The notes under the pieces were generated by a model. The model did not search any database, was not told the DNA's origin, and worked only from the letters and a program-made list of their open reading frames with translations. From Actinomortierella ambigua (taxonomy: Eukaryota; Mortierellomycota; Mortierellomycetes; Mortierellales; Mortierellaceae), in contig JAAAJB010000005.1 in NCBI GenBank assembly GCA_016098155.1, positions 1-64,000 on the forward strand: a stretch of DNA of 64,000 nucleotides, written 5' to 3'. Below are positions 46,027 through 58,007 of this stretch, one piece after another. Each line of letters begins with the position of its first letter. Position 1 is the first letter of the stretch. Both the position numbers and the translations under genes were made by a program.

Positions 46027-47936
46027 TTAAAGAAGCATGCCCATGGAGCCAGCCAGGGCAGCAAGGGCAGCAGCGCCAGCGGTCACGAGCGAGAACTCGA
46101 GGGTACCAGCAGCGCTCTTGTCCTTGTCGCCAGGGATCTGAGGGTTGGCACCCTTGCCACCTTCGCCGCCGGTAGTGCCGTTGTTCTTGCCCTCACCGGG
46201 AACAACGGGTGGGACACCGCTCTGGTAACCGTTCTTGTCGTTGAGGCAGTCAGCAATATGCTTAACCTTGAAGCGGAAGCCGGGCTGGGTAGTAACTTCG
46301 AGCATCTTGCGGGTGTAGTCGGTTGTGAGAGCGTGGATGTCATGCTGGAGCGAAATGATGCCTCCAACGGCGGTGGGGGGGCGGCTAAGAACCTTCTTCT
46401 GGAACAACTCGGCTTCCACCAAGGCTTCTTTCAGAGTAAGTGTAGTAAGCTTATAATCGAGGGTATCAAAATCCCGAGTCCAGTTGATGACACGGTAGCC
46501 GAGCTTGCTGAGAATCTTGCGGACACGGTTGTCAATGTCGCCATAAGGAGGGCGGATGTACTTCATTTTCAAGCCCGTGATGTCAAGAACGGCCTTCTCC
46601 GCCCACTTGACCTCGGCCACGATCTCTTCGTTGGACATCGTGGTCAAAGGGCTATGCGACCAGGTGTGCGAGGCGATGTGGTGGCCCTCCGCCAGCGTGC
46701 GCTTGAGGATGTCGGGGTTCTGCACAGCGTTGGTGCCCATGACGAAAAAGGTCGCCTTGACGTTGGCGTCCTTGAGGACCTGAAGCAGTGGAACTGTGGT
46801 TTCTTTGGGACCTAGAACATTTTTTGCGCCACGAACAGAAACAGATGTGTGTGTAAGAGTGGGCGTTAGTGAATAGCTGTGTTGAGGAGTATATATTCCT
46901 TGGAGAGTTCTCCATAGAGCGCCTCTGTTCACCAGAGAGCAGTATATGAGTGATCTCAAAAGGAAACCATGTTAATCCTCGGTACCACGCTTGCCAGGGA
47001 GGAGAAAAGGGTTATGCTGATTGGTCAAGAGCTGCCATCTACGGTTTGCTCGAGATAAACAATGTTGTGGGAGAGAGCAAAGAGTAGAGCATAGAGGGCG
47101 CAAAAAAAATAAAGTAAAATAAAATAAAATAAAAAACAATAGGCTATATCGGCAATCAAACCATTCTCCCCCAGATGGATGAAGGAATGAAAGTGGGATG
47201 AATGGAATTGCTTTCCAGGGAGGAGGGATCGCAGACGAGATCTCGAGCCCTGTGTCTCATATACAAGTTGTTCGTTTGTGAGAAACGAGGCTGTCGAGAG
47301 TGAGTCCAAGAGCGCTCATTACATCTCCTCTCGCGACAAAGAACGATGCTGGCTGGGTACGATGCTGGGAGAGACCGAAAGAGATGAGAGCTCTTTCGCT
47401 CTTGGACGATGGTAAAGAGTAGGGCCAGCATGTGGGGGTGACAACGGCTTTCTCAGCCGTTATTACTCAATTTGCACACAGTCGAATTTATCTGTGCCTG
47501 GAACTGATTCCAGCCCCTGAGGGGTGGATGTGTGTCTGATAGAAAATGAAAAGAGGGAGGGGGGGGCTGCGACTAGCAAATAATAAAAAAAAAACTTACC
47601 ATCGTCAAAGGTAAGGCCCCAGTCATTAGGATCAGGGCAGGTTTCGACTTCGTTTTCGCCAAGACAGGTTTGGCAGGTCCACAAGCAAGCATCAGGTTTG
47701 AGGGCTGGGAGTTTCGCACAATCCGCAGGAGCTCTATTTTCTTTCTCGCTTTTGACCGGGTTGCGCGCAATCGCTGGAACATCGCTAAAGTCGATTTCCG
47801 CCAACCAGGCCTTCATTTCGGTCGAGTTGACTGGGGGAATCGCGTCACCCGCTGGGAACTTGTTTTTGTCAAACGAGGCCTGGGCCTGAACAAGAGCGGC
47901 CAGGAGGAGGAAGGAGGCAGGTGCAACGAACTTCAT
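46027..47936 (-). CDS. GPI-anchored chitin deacetylase (CE4), 373 aa
   Basis: Exons are 47600-47936 and 46027-46811; the 788-bp intron (GTAAGT...TTCTAG) splits the Gly codon of the catalytic motif TFDDG (residues 109-113). Residues 1-20 are a signal peptide (MKFVAPASFLLLAALVQAQA). CE4 motifs are complete: TFDDGP with the base and metal Asp, HTWSH (His161, His165), RPPYGD (199-204), a W-x-RDFDTLDY stretch and LQHDIH near the end of the domain. A Gly/Asn/Lys-rich linker leads to a hydrophobic C-terminus (FSLVTAGAAALAALAGSMGM), typical of a GPI-attachment signal. The enzyme should convert chitin to chitosan at the plasma membrane or wall. The N-terminal Cys-rich segment (CLWTCQTCLGENEVETC) is usual for secreted fungal members. 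Confidence 0.92.
46812..47599 (-). other. 788-bp intron of the chitin deacetylase gene
   Basis: The longest well-supported intron in the window after the frame check. It contains a (TTTTA)-type pentanucleotide repeat near 47105-47140 and the C-terminal extension of a frame that runs past the donor to a stop at 47463. Confidence 0.8.
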
Positions 47937-49125
47937 GGTTGGATGGTAGAGGTCGTGGTAGCGGGAGTGGGAGTGGAGGTGGTAGCGGGGGTGGTGGATT
48001 GAGGGTGGTGGAAGGGGGGGGGGTGAAAGACGAAGGTGTTGGGAAGGGGTCGTTAAAAGGAAGACGAGGTGTGGGAGGAGGAAGGGGAAGGGATAAAGAA
48101 AGAACAAGTGGCAACTAAACACACTTTAAAGGATCCACACACTGCCCGGGTATTGTTTCCAACAACCCACAGCATGTGCCTCGTTTACCGAGGGAACTTT
48201 CTCTCACCCGACACACTTATCTTGGTCGCACATCTTGGGTTGCACCCCTGCTGCTGTTCAATTCAATGAAAGTTGTCGATAGAGTTGAGTAGGAGAGTGG
48301 AAGCAAAACTAAAAATAGTTCGCCACCATGCATGTTCTGCTCACAATGCAAAGTGCCTCTTTTTTGCCAGGCGAACCAGCAGGTCCACCATGTCTCTAGG
48401 ATACATCCTGTCCAGCCAGGGTCTTGCCCCCTCTGACCATATCTTGAAAGAGAAAATCACAAGTGACCATTCCGATCCTCCACCATAGTGAACAATACGC
48501 TATTTCAAATGCCTTGCCACGATATGCTTGGCTGTTGTTTCAAGCCCGCCACATGTGGGCTGTCAGCCCTCTCGTCCATCACGATCATGTCCCGAGCATT
48601 GGGGGGATGACCTGACGGGCGTAGCGATAACAGACAAAGACAGTTTCGAGGAAGAGGAGGAGAGGAGGGGATAAAAAAAATACTCGGAGTAGCTGGTCAA
48701 CAATGGCCAAGGCTATATGGCAACACCGCTCAATATCCTCTGAAAGACTGGTTCAACGTTGCGGCGGTGCCAGAGCCTCCTTTCTCAGCGAAGCCTACTC
48801 TTGATGCCAACTGCCACAATCGAGAGATCTTGAGGCCATGACACATCCCCCCCCCATCGCCACCGATGTAGAACCATCGATCGCACATCATCTTAACCAC
48901 AGACTACAAGGATCTCTGCTTGTTTCTTTTTTTCAGGCGGATGAAAACCGAGTACAGTAGTCGACCCACGCTTCACCTTGAACTAGGCCACTCTCTCAAG
49001 GGCTTGAAATACCACACAATTTCAAGTGGAAACTTCAGGGGAAGGCAAAAAAAAAAAAAGAAAGGGAAGGAGGGGGCTGTCGCTCCATTGCATTCCATCT
49101 ACATTCCTCTCATTCCATTCGGCCC
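47937..49125. other. Divergent promoter region, chitin deacetylase and F-box gene
   Basis: About 1.2 kb between divergent ATGs. The chitin deacetylase side is CT-rich on its sense strand (47940-48110). No TATA box or additional exon could be supported. Confidence 0.5.
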
Positions 49126-51222
49126 ATGAATCTTCTCCAAAAGGACAGGAAACTACACTCTCAAGGCAGTGGTCGACCAGACTCGTCGTTAGGGAGGACG
49201 AGAGGCAAGGGCATTCTGCACAGAGAACAGGCTCTTGTCAGCCAACACGAACGGAGACACAAAGAGGAGCAAACGCCACACCGGATGTTGCTCATTGAGG
49301 AGCTTTTAGTCACGATCCTCACGTTTGTAGCAGCACCAGAGTTTCCGGTCGTGGTATCCACGCACTCCAATCCCAACGAGGGCACCGACACGACTGCGGC
49401 ACGCAACCTCAGATTGGTCTGTAGGCGATGGAACAGGATTTTGAGCTCACTAACGTTTCACCAGTGGTCGTTCACCTCCCAATCCGGACCCAAGCTCATG
49501 ACGTTGCCTACTCACATAAAGCGTCTATGTTGCAACGTCGCAGGGATCGTCGAGAGCCGAGAGGAAGACGAGGCAGAGGGCTCTGTTGCAAACTGTGTCG
49601 CTCGGTGGAATGCACTAGTGGATTGCCTACACCAACTTTGTTTCACCCAACAGCCTCTGACCATCCGTGAACTCTGCATACGTGGTAGGATGCGCTTCGT
49701 AGCCCACGTGTTACCCGTGCTCGAGATTTCGGCGCTGGGACAAGTTCTCACCCTCTTGGAGCTGCGTTGGCAGGGTGCTTATGCGCACATGGATGTCACA
49801 GACATCTTGCAAGCCAGAGAAGGGGGCCCTGTACCACTGCCGCATTTACGTCACCTTATCCTCCAACGGGCTATTCTGGCATCGGTTCCAGATCCCTGGG
49901 ACCCTGGATTCCAATACGATCTAGCAAGCCTCTACCTAAATGACTGTAAAACAAGTCGAGCCACCGTTCTTGCCATTGTCCACGCACTGGCTGGGCCGAG
50001 TCTTCAGCGGCTGCATCTCATGGACCTCCAGCAGCCTCCGGGAACGCAAAGTTGGGCGGCCATACCAACTGTGACAGTTCGGGAGGATGCCGCGCGCTTT
50101 GCAGCCCGGTTCCCGGGACTGACCCTTTTTGAGATGCAGCTCTCCAAGGATGACAATGCGTTGGCCACAGCACTGGTCATAACAGCCAAGCTGGTCAAGA
50201 CAGAGTGCGTGTTACTTGGCCAATGGGCCGACGGTGCCCCACCGCAGTTGACGACATTTTATCCACCCCCGTCGCCGGTGCACTATCGTCTGGACCGGCA
50301 TCTAACACGACTCGAGATTACGGCCACGCAAGGGTGTGTGGAACTGAAGCAGACGGCCTTGGACTCCTTTTTAAAGAGCAGCGATGCACAGTCGCTCCAG
50401 GAACTTGTGGTGACGACTGTTGAGTATGACGTGACGCCGCCGATCGTGTATGGCCATGCAATGGCGTATTGGACGTGCAAGAATCTGCGGTTGCTCGACA
50501 TGGCATTCACGGGCAATGATCCATTCTATGCGCTCGAGCTCTGTCGCCAGATGTTTGGGTTCATTGTCACCAACTGTCCTCGCCTGCGTGAGTTGCGCAT
50601 TCGGCGACGGTTGTTGGTCATGAGTGGGATGGGAGGGCTGTGTCTGACGAGTCGTCTCGTCCATCTCGAACGGTTGACCCTCTGTAGCGCCGCTTTCGGG
50701 TACTGGGACAAGTACACACCGGACGACAGGGATAGCCATCATCAACACCAAAGGACTAAAGGGGCGTACGACGATCCGCGATGGGTGGTCGGAAACCCAA
50801 CGCCCACAGACATGTGGCGCGGGGTATCAAGCCTCGAGATGTGTCGCAAGGTTGCCATGGCGGACAGCCAGTATTGGAGCTGGATGGTTAGCGGGCGCGG
50901 GAAAGAGCTATTGTGGCCAGGCAAAGACCTGTCGTTGCCGTTGTTGTCGACGACGACGACGACGACGACGACGACAGATAGCCCACCCATGAGCAAGGCT
51001 GAGGAGACGCTAAAGACGATAATGAAGAAGCTAAAGAGGCCGCCACAGCGAATCAAGGCGAACAAGGGATGCTGTTGGACGGAAATGAGAGAGATTAGGA
51101 TCGAAGGCATGTCGGAGGAGCCAAAGGTTACCGAGGCCTTTGGGGATCGGCTTCGCTGTCTCCTCCCAAATGTCCGCGTAGTGCTGCAGGTGCGACCACA
51201 GGACTCAGTAGGCCTAGAGTAG
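49126..51222 (+). CDS. F-box-like protein, 698 aa, single exon
   Basis: Residues 54-115 look like an F-box: MLLIEELLVTILTFV, then RNLRLVCRRWNRIL and the closing FHQWSF. The rest lacks clear motifs but repeats segments such as LRHLILQRA, LASLYLND, SLQRLHLMDL, NLRLLDMAF and LRELRIRR, which fit divergent leucine-rich repeats for substrate choice. This is the typical layout of the many F-box/LRR proteins of early-diverging fungi, which link substrates to SCF ubiquitin ligases through Skp1. A Thr-rich microsatellite (50950-50976) sits near the end. The start could be Met54 rather than Met1, because the first 53 residues are basic and not conserved-looking. Confidence 0.7.
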   Translation: MNLLQKDRKLHSQGSGRPDSSLGRTRGKGILHREQALVSQHERRHKEEQTPHRMLLIEELLVTILTFVAAPEFPVVVSTHSNPNEGTDTTAARNLRLVCRRWNRILSSLTFHQWSFTSQSGPKLMTLPTHIKRLCCNVAGIVESREEDEAEGSVANCVARWNALVDCLHQLCFTQQPLTIRELCIRGRMRFVAHVLPVLEISALGQVLTLLELRWQGAYAHMDVTDILQAREGGPVPLPHLRHLILQRAILASVPDPWDPGFQYDLASLYLNDCKTSRATVLAIVHALAGPSLQRLHLMDLQQPPGTQSWAAIPTVTVREDAARFAARFPGLTLFEMQLSKDDNALATALVITAKLVKTECVLLGQWADGAPPQLTTFYPPPSPVHYRLDRHLTRLEITATQGCVELKQTALDSFLKSSDAQSLQELVVTTVEYDVTPPIVYGHAMAYWTCKNLRLLDMAFTGNDPFYALELCRQMFGFIVTNCPRLRELRIRRRLLVMSGMGGLCLTSRLVHLERLTLCSAAFGYWDKYTPDDRDSHHQHQRTKGAYDDPRWVVGNPTPTDMWRGVSSLEMCRKVAMADSQYWSWMVSGRGKELLWPGKDLSLPLLSTTTTTTTTTDSPPMSKAEETLKTIMKKLKRPPQRIKANKGCCWTEMREIRIEGMSEEPKVTEAFGDRLRCLLPNVRVVLQVRPQDSVGLE

Positions 51223-51433
51223 GCAAGTAGGAAGGTAGTAAGGGAGAAACCGAACAAATCAAAGCGTGCGATGCCTCAATCTCCCACGGTGAACAACTGA
51301 ATGCTGTCCAATGACACAAGAGAGCAGAATGTTCCCCCCTTCCCCCCGCTTTTCTCTTCTTTCTTCTTTCTAACGACACACACAAGAAAACCTCCCGCCT
51401 CCCCACTCTCCACCCATTACCAGCGAATCACCC

Positions 51434-52931
51434 ATGAAAGCCCCAGGAATGAACCATGCCGATGTTGCCGTTGCCATTCAGGCAGACAAGGACCTCAAGG
51501 GCATTGAGCGCAACACCGACTTTCTCAAGATTGACATGCACACGTACGAAGATGTTTCTCTCTGTCTACATGACATACTGTGTGGCACATTGACTCTCCG
51601 CTCTCACCATTCCTAACCCCTACCCCACCCCATTGATTCTCCTTCCAGACACATCCTGCCCAAGCACTGGCCAGACCTGAAGAAGAAGTACGGCTATGGC
51701 TCATGGATCCAGCTCGAACACATTGAACCAGTATGTGTCTATGTCTTAACCTGAAAGAGGCGAACAAGAGAATAAGAGAGAGAGAAAGAGAGAGAGAGTG
51801 GTTACAAGTTGACTGACTCTACTATGATCCCCCTTATAACCAAATAATAGGGCAAGGCCAACATGATGCTGGATGGCAAGAACTTTAGGACAATTGAATG
51901 CAACTGCTGGTCCTCCGATCAGCGAATCAAGGAATGCAATGCCACTGATGTCGACGTGCAGGTGCTTTCGACCGTGCCTGTCATGTTCAGCTACAACGCC
52001 AAGCCCGAGCACACGCTGGATTTGGCGCGCTACCTGAACGATCACATTGCCCAGGTGGTGGCCGAGGACCCCAAGCGCTTTGTCGGCCTGGGCACATTAC
52101 CGATGCAGGCCCCCGAGCTGGCCGTGCAAGAGCTGCGACGATGCCGACAAGAGCTCGGGCTGGCCGGCATCCAGATCGGCAGCCACATCAACGACTGGAA
52201 CTTGGATGCGCCGGAGCTGGATCCGATCTGGGCTGCGTGCGAAGAATACGATGCCGCCATCTTTGTTCACCCGTGGGGAATGGACAACAAGGGGCGTATG
52301 GAGAAGTACTGGTTTCCATGGCTGGTGGGTATGCCCTGTGAGACCACCATCTCCATCTGTGCCATGGTCATGGGCGGTGTCCTGGAACGGTTCCCAAAAC
52401 TCAAGGTCGCCTTTGCTCACGGCGGTGGGTCCTTCCCGGCCACCGTTGGCCGCATCCAGCATGGCTTTGAGGTTCGCCCTGATCTGTGCGCCATCCGCAC
52501 CAAGCAAAGTCCCACGTAAGAGCCCCCCCCCCTTTTCAATGGTTCCTTTTTAGCTCGCTTAATGGGTTTATGGGAGGACGGAGGATTACCCTACTTTTGA
52601 ACCCCCTTTGTTCTGGTGTAACTTAACATGTCTTCCTTTTTGGCACTGGTCCTCTCCTTTTTTTTTTCTCCTTCTTCCATGCAGTGACTTTTTGAAGCGC
52701 ATCTACGTCGATTCGCTGGTGCACGACCCAGACACGCTCGAGTTTTTAATTAAGAAGATGGGCATTGACAACATCATGCTGGGCTCCGACTACCCGTTCC
52801 CGCTGGGCGAACTGCACCCTGGCAAGATGATCGAGGACGCCGAATGGCTCACCAACGAGGAAAAGGCCAAGCTGCTGAGTGGCAATGCCATCCGGTTCCT
52901 AGGTCTGGAAGGCCAGTCCTTTGGCAAGTAG
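51434..52931 (+). CDS. ACMSD: 2-Amino-3-carboxymuconate-6-semialdehyde decarboxylase, 367 aa
   Basis: Exons are 51434-51543, 51649-51730, 51851-52515 and 52685-52931; frames join throughout. The first zinc ligands form DMHTHILPKHWP (His36, His38), with the HTH split by intron 1. Further amidohydrolase ligands are in IFVHPWGMDN, VAFAHGGGSFP and MLGSDYPFPLGE. KKKYGYGSWIQLEH and QVLSTVPVMFSYNA are strongly ACMSD-like. The enzyme decarboxylates the product of 3-hydroxyanthranilate oxygenase in the kynurenine pathway and so diverts tryptophan carbon away from NAD synthesis. At 367 residues it is about 30 longer than human ACMSD, because of the N-terminal part. An AATAAA signal follows at 52946-52951. 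Confidence 0.95.
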
Positions 52932-55124
52932 AAGAAGTGTAAAATAATAAAAACAGGACCACAACCTCTCCCCCCTTCCATGCTGTACAGCCATGAGAAT
53001 AGTGACCCTTGCATCATTGTTCCTCCACTCATGAGGCTTGTGCTTTGAACTTTCAGCTTCATGGAGCTCGCCCGTTAGAGCAGTAATATATCATCTCCTC
53101 CTAAGGTAATATTCAGGGCACGCTTGATGTCATCGGTGATGTGATGTACCATGCGGCCTGTCTAGCCTTGCGGGCAGGTCCAAGCGCAAAATACGGTAGC
53201 CTTCCTTGGTCTTGTTGGTGTTGGGACTGCGGCAGGATGTATGAGCCGATGATGAGGGAGTTGAGAGAGCCATAAAAGGATAGATACCTGATATACGAAG
53301 CCATCCTATCTGAATAGTGTAGTATTGGCGTAGCTCGTCTGCGATAACGACACCTCCCATGTGCTGGCTGTATGATAACTACCGATGAACTAGGGTTGTT
53401 TCTTCGGTCCCTACCCCAGATCCTATCAACCTTTGATGCTGGTATCACGGAGGTTGTGTTTGCAGCTTCTTGCTAAGACCTTCCGATGTATAGATACTGT
53501 GAATAGTATTATGGATCCCAAAAGTGGGTACTGTTTTTAGTGACGATTAGCTACCCAACTGATCCTAATTTTCCGTTGTTGGGTGCAACAGTTGGCGACC
53601 CATGAGACATGGCGCGACTGCTTATGGCTGGGCTCGTTTCGAACGCTCAATGAATTCAACTGTGTCGAACATTGGGTTCGTAGTGAGAATAGCCCTGCGT
53701 AAAGTCTATCACTGCTGTTGACCCCTGTGTGGGTGTTGAAGGAGCTGCTCGCTTGACTCACCCGCTTTGTTGTCGATCCAAAGGAGTCTTTGTTGTCACT
53801 TGGACGACATGATAGCCCTCCTCCTCTCTCTCTCTCTCTCTCGTCGATGGGCCCGTTGAACTTGGCAGGCCGACGCAAGCCTCTGACGTGAGCACTAAGA
53901 ACACGCGCAATAGTCGCGGTGCCTAGGTCAACATCTTGTAGGTGGAGGTCCGGCAGAGAGAATAACGAATGACGGTGAAGCGGTCATGGGAAAGTTTGGC
54001 TCCGATCGACTTTATTGGCCAGAGATGTCCCATATGTCGTCCAACTCGTGTAAAATATTTAAATGTTTAAAGGAATATCCCGGAGGGAGAGGCCGCAAGT
54101 TTTACAAATAGTTTTCCCAGCGAAGGTACCACCATGTCTCACGATGAGTCCTTGGCACCCGACTTGCTTGACTGTATGACTGAAGCAGATTGCACGTATT
54201 AAGGCTCCTTTGCTGCATGTGGACTGTGTTGTGAGAGAGGTAAGGACGAAGGGCAGGGCTCGCCACCATGAGGCCTCGGGCTGTAGGCTGGTGGATCAAC
54301 GAGAGGGGAGGCGTGAGATAAATCTTACGTGTAACAGGATTTTCCAGCAACGCATGCAAGTGCTGTGTCTGGCAAAATGGATGGTCATGCGAGCAAACAT
54401 TCTAGCGAATGGATAATGAACACAACGAGGCCTGTGGGGTGTGGGAAGATCGAGTGTGGCCACTATCTCGAGATATGAGCCATTCCCGGACCAGCCCCTC
54501 TTGTCTTGACAAAAGGAAAGACGCTACAGGCCACGAGTATGTAAGCCGAGTCTCGCATTCCCTGAAATAGGAATACACCACCTTTGCACAGCATCCTCTC
54601 CCCCTCCCCTTCCGCCTTCCCCTCCCTCTTTAAAGACTCTGGCCGGCTCCTTTTATGGCAGCCAAGAGCGCTATGTTTATTTCGATGTTGTCGACAGTAA
54701 CGAATACCCTCAAGTGTGAAGGGGAAGGTGGGATGGGGGGATAGAGTGGAGGGTGTAGGGGTAGGATGTGCTGTGTGAGCCATTTATCCAATAGCCTTTT
54801 TTCGGTTTCCGATAGGCGTTTTTAGCCGCGCTGCTGCTGCGCGAATGTGGCCAGAACACATCGCGTATCGACCCCACCCCCCCCCCCCACCATTAGAGTC
54901 ATCCTCTCCCACCCCACAAAAAAAAACTTAAAGGCGCACTGAGAGTGTTAAGCTTCAGTCTTTTCTGAAACTCATTTCAACATTCACGTTTGTTCATTCA
55001 ATAACCTAATTGGCATGCAATCACACTCGCGTGCTTGCAACCTTACCTCTCCCCACTCCACATAGCTTTTTTCCCCACTCTCCTTTCCTTACACCCTACC
55101 ACCCTCTGTTTTGGCCTCTAAATA
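52932..55124. other. 2.2-kb intergenic region
   Basis: No complete gene could be supported. A minus-strand stretch at 53075-53152 has a protein-like end (see findings). A CT-rich segment at 53820-53842 and C-runs at 54880 are present. The last 150 bases are the CT-rich leader of the MFS gene. Confidence 0.5.
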
Positions 55125-58007
55125 ATGGCCCTTCGAGAACAATTTCTTCGGCGGCTGAGTCCGCCCAAGCAGTATGACGAGCCTATGGACTGGCCGCAGC
55201 GCAAGAAAAACCTTGTGGTGCTGACGATCGCATACTGTGCGTTCACGTCGCCAGTGGCCGTCAGTGTTTACATTCCAGCAGCCCTAGAAGTGCAGAAAGA
55301 GTTTCACACCACCCAGACCTTCGTCTCGGCAACTGGTATGAAGGAAGCTCCCTATTCACAGTGACCGCATCGAAATATGGTCCAAAAATGGGAAAATGAT
55401 TCCCTTTTTGGCATTGAAAAAGGAGAGCAACACCCCACATGTGTGCCATAACCACACACTCCCCTTCTCACTATCTTACTCTAACTCTCTCTTCCACTTT
55501 GCTTCACTGAATAGTATCGGTCTACATCCTCGTCATTGGTATCGTGGTACGTACTTCAGATGGGACACCTTGCTTTACAAGCTCATTGTCTTGCTTACCA
55601 ACGTACACATTGCTCACATATCCACCACTTTGCAATCTCCAATCATCCTATAGCCCATGTTCTGGGCGTCGCTCTGCGACTATATGGGCCGACGTCCCAT
55701 CTACATCATCTCCATGACTATAGCTGTCTTTGGCACAGTGGGCTGTATATTAGCCAAGAGCATTGGTCTGTTCTTCTTCTTTCGCATCCTCCAAGGCCTC
55801 GGCTCAAGCTCATTCATTGCCGTCGGCGGAGGAACCCTTTCCGACGTCTTTTACCCCGGCGAACGCGGCACTGCCTTTGGTCTCTTTTATCTGGGGCCAC
55901 TTGTTGGCCCCATTGTGGGTCCTTTGGTCGGAGGTGCCTTGTCAGAAGCCTATGGATGGAGGTATATATTGGCTAGTAGGGGAGTGTCTATTCGAAAAAA
56001 GGCGATGTTTGGCTTGAGAAGGGATGGGAAGGGTGAGAACAAAAAAAATACACAGGGACTAACAAACGATGCGGGGCTCATTTTAAAATGGACGATAGAT
56101 CCACTATGTGGTTGATATTTGGATGTGGGATCGTTGGATGGCTCCTAGTTCTATTAGTACTGCCCGAGACCTCTCGACAGCGCGTCGACGGCCGTGTAGT
56201 CGGTCCACCTTCCGAAGAGGCCACTGCCACGACCGTTATTGTTGAGGGTATCCCACCATTACCAGTGTCGCCCGCACCTGTTCCAAGTACACTCGAGAAA
56301 ATCACGATCGGCCGACCTCATTCGTCGTGCGCTTCCGAAGCAGAACGCACAATCACCGAAGAGTCGGCCATCTCGGGTCTTCCATCACCAGCAACCGCTT
56401 CAGACGACCCATGCTCTGCCGTCACGTCGGATGATGACTCGTCCATAATTTTCCACACACCAACAACAACAATCACCGCCCTTTCCTCGGCTGTCAAACC
56501 CGGAGCCATACCCTCCTTTCCACTACCGGACTCTACTCCACACTCATCGAAAGCAGAGATCGAGTTGATCGAAGCACTGACTCTGGAACCGGTACCGCCA
56601 CCACCACCACCATCATCACTACCGTCATCAAACGTCCAAGATGTGTCCAACAGCGAGCCCATGCCGTACCCAAACTCGCTCATCGCCAGCACTGCCAGCA
56701 CCACCACCACCACCGGACCCGTCTCGCCACCCTCTCCACCAAAGCTGCCCACCTTCAACCCATTCCGCCCACTCTTGTGTCTGCGGCACCGGGTGAACTT
56801 TCTGGCGGTCGTGTTCAACGCGCTCGGGTTGGGAGGTCAGATCTGTTTGCTGAACACAATGCCAATCTCGTTCGGGACCCAGTATCATCTGAGCGAGGCC
56901 AAGATTGGAATGTCCATGATTTCATTAGGCGTCGGACTGGCGCTCGGGAGCGTGATCGGAGGCCGGTACTGTGATTTTGTGGTGCGGAGGTGGTTGCTCC
57001 AGCAGGAGAAAAAAAGGAACCTGGAGCTGATGGAGGAGAGGAGAATGAAGAGCAGGGCGGCGGAAATGAGGAACGCGGCACAAGAGCAGCAGCAGCAGCA
57101 GCAGCAACCACAAGAGGAAGAACGCTGGGCAAAGTCGGATGAGCATGAGCAGAGTGGAGGAAGCATCATGGAAGTAGCACATGTCGATCAAATCGAGGAG
57201 GAGAAGGAAGTGAACGAAGACGAGGAGATCATCCAGTCCAAGGTGACCGTTGCGACACGAGCTCCTCCTGAGATCCGCTTGCGAAGGTGAGAACACTGTC
57301 TGTTTTCTAATCCATTCATGGGACAGCATTTGTATGACACGGCCTGCTTTTTTTTTCCTCTCTGCTAACTAGTCTTTGTTCATTTGGACCTTGTCATGTT
57401 AGCACATGGATTGGTGCCATATTTTTACCGACCGGATTCTTGTTGTATGGATGGTCCATTCAACGCGGAGCCCCGCTCATCGTTCCCCTTGTTGGCTGTC
57501 TATTTAGTAAGTGGTCCTTGTTTTCATGATAGAGTATGAGAGTATGAGTGAAAGAGAGAGAAAGTGTGTATGTGCGTTCGTGGGAAGTGTCTTTTGTTGG
57601 GCTAATCTATTTTACATTGACTCTTTTTTTATTCTCTACTCTATTGCAACTATCTGCATGGGGTGGGGGGTGGGAACGGGTGATTTGCTCGTATGGCGGT
57701 TGGATGAAATGATGTAGCTGGTTTCGGTATGATGATGGTTATGTCTAGCACAACAACAGTCTTGGTGGATTCCAATGCCGACAAAAATATGGCGGCAGCC
57801 GCGGTATCGTGCAGCAGCTTTGTGCGCGGCATTGTCGGTGCCCTCGGAGGCGTCCTTGCTCTGCCAATGATGAACGCGATGGGCAATGGGTGGTTGTACA
57901 CCTTTTGGGCCTGTGTGGCTCTCTTTGGCTTTAGTGCCATCGTGCTCCTCATCGTTCGAGCCGAGTCCTGGCGTCAGAAGAAACAAAGGAGAATAGAGAA
58001 TGTGTAG
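55125..58007 (+). CDS. MFS drug:proton antiporter-like transporter (DHA1 type), 710 aa
   Basis: Six exons: 55125-55335, 55515-55546 (only 32 bases), 55654-55961, 56099-57286, 57403-57506 and 57718-58007. All ends are GT-AG and frames join. Family signs are a DWPQRKKNLVVLTI start before TM1, VYIPAALEVQKEF, the motif DYMGRRPIYI after TM2, RILQGLGSSSFIAVGGG, LGPLVGPIVGPLVGG with GWRS leading into TM6, and GMMMVMSSTTTVLVD in the C-half. This is close to the Qdr/Tpo multidrug and polyamine branch. Two cytosolic loops are enlarged: about 160 Ser/Thr/Pro-rich residues between TM6 and TM7, and about 100 residues with a Gln run (57092-57112) after TM8. The substrate is not predictable. Confidence 0.88.

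Noticed and set aside
52932..55124. tRNA or 5S RNA genes in the intergenic region
   Set aside because: No A-box plus B-box combination (GGTTCGANTCC) was found on either strand by eye.
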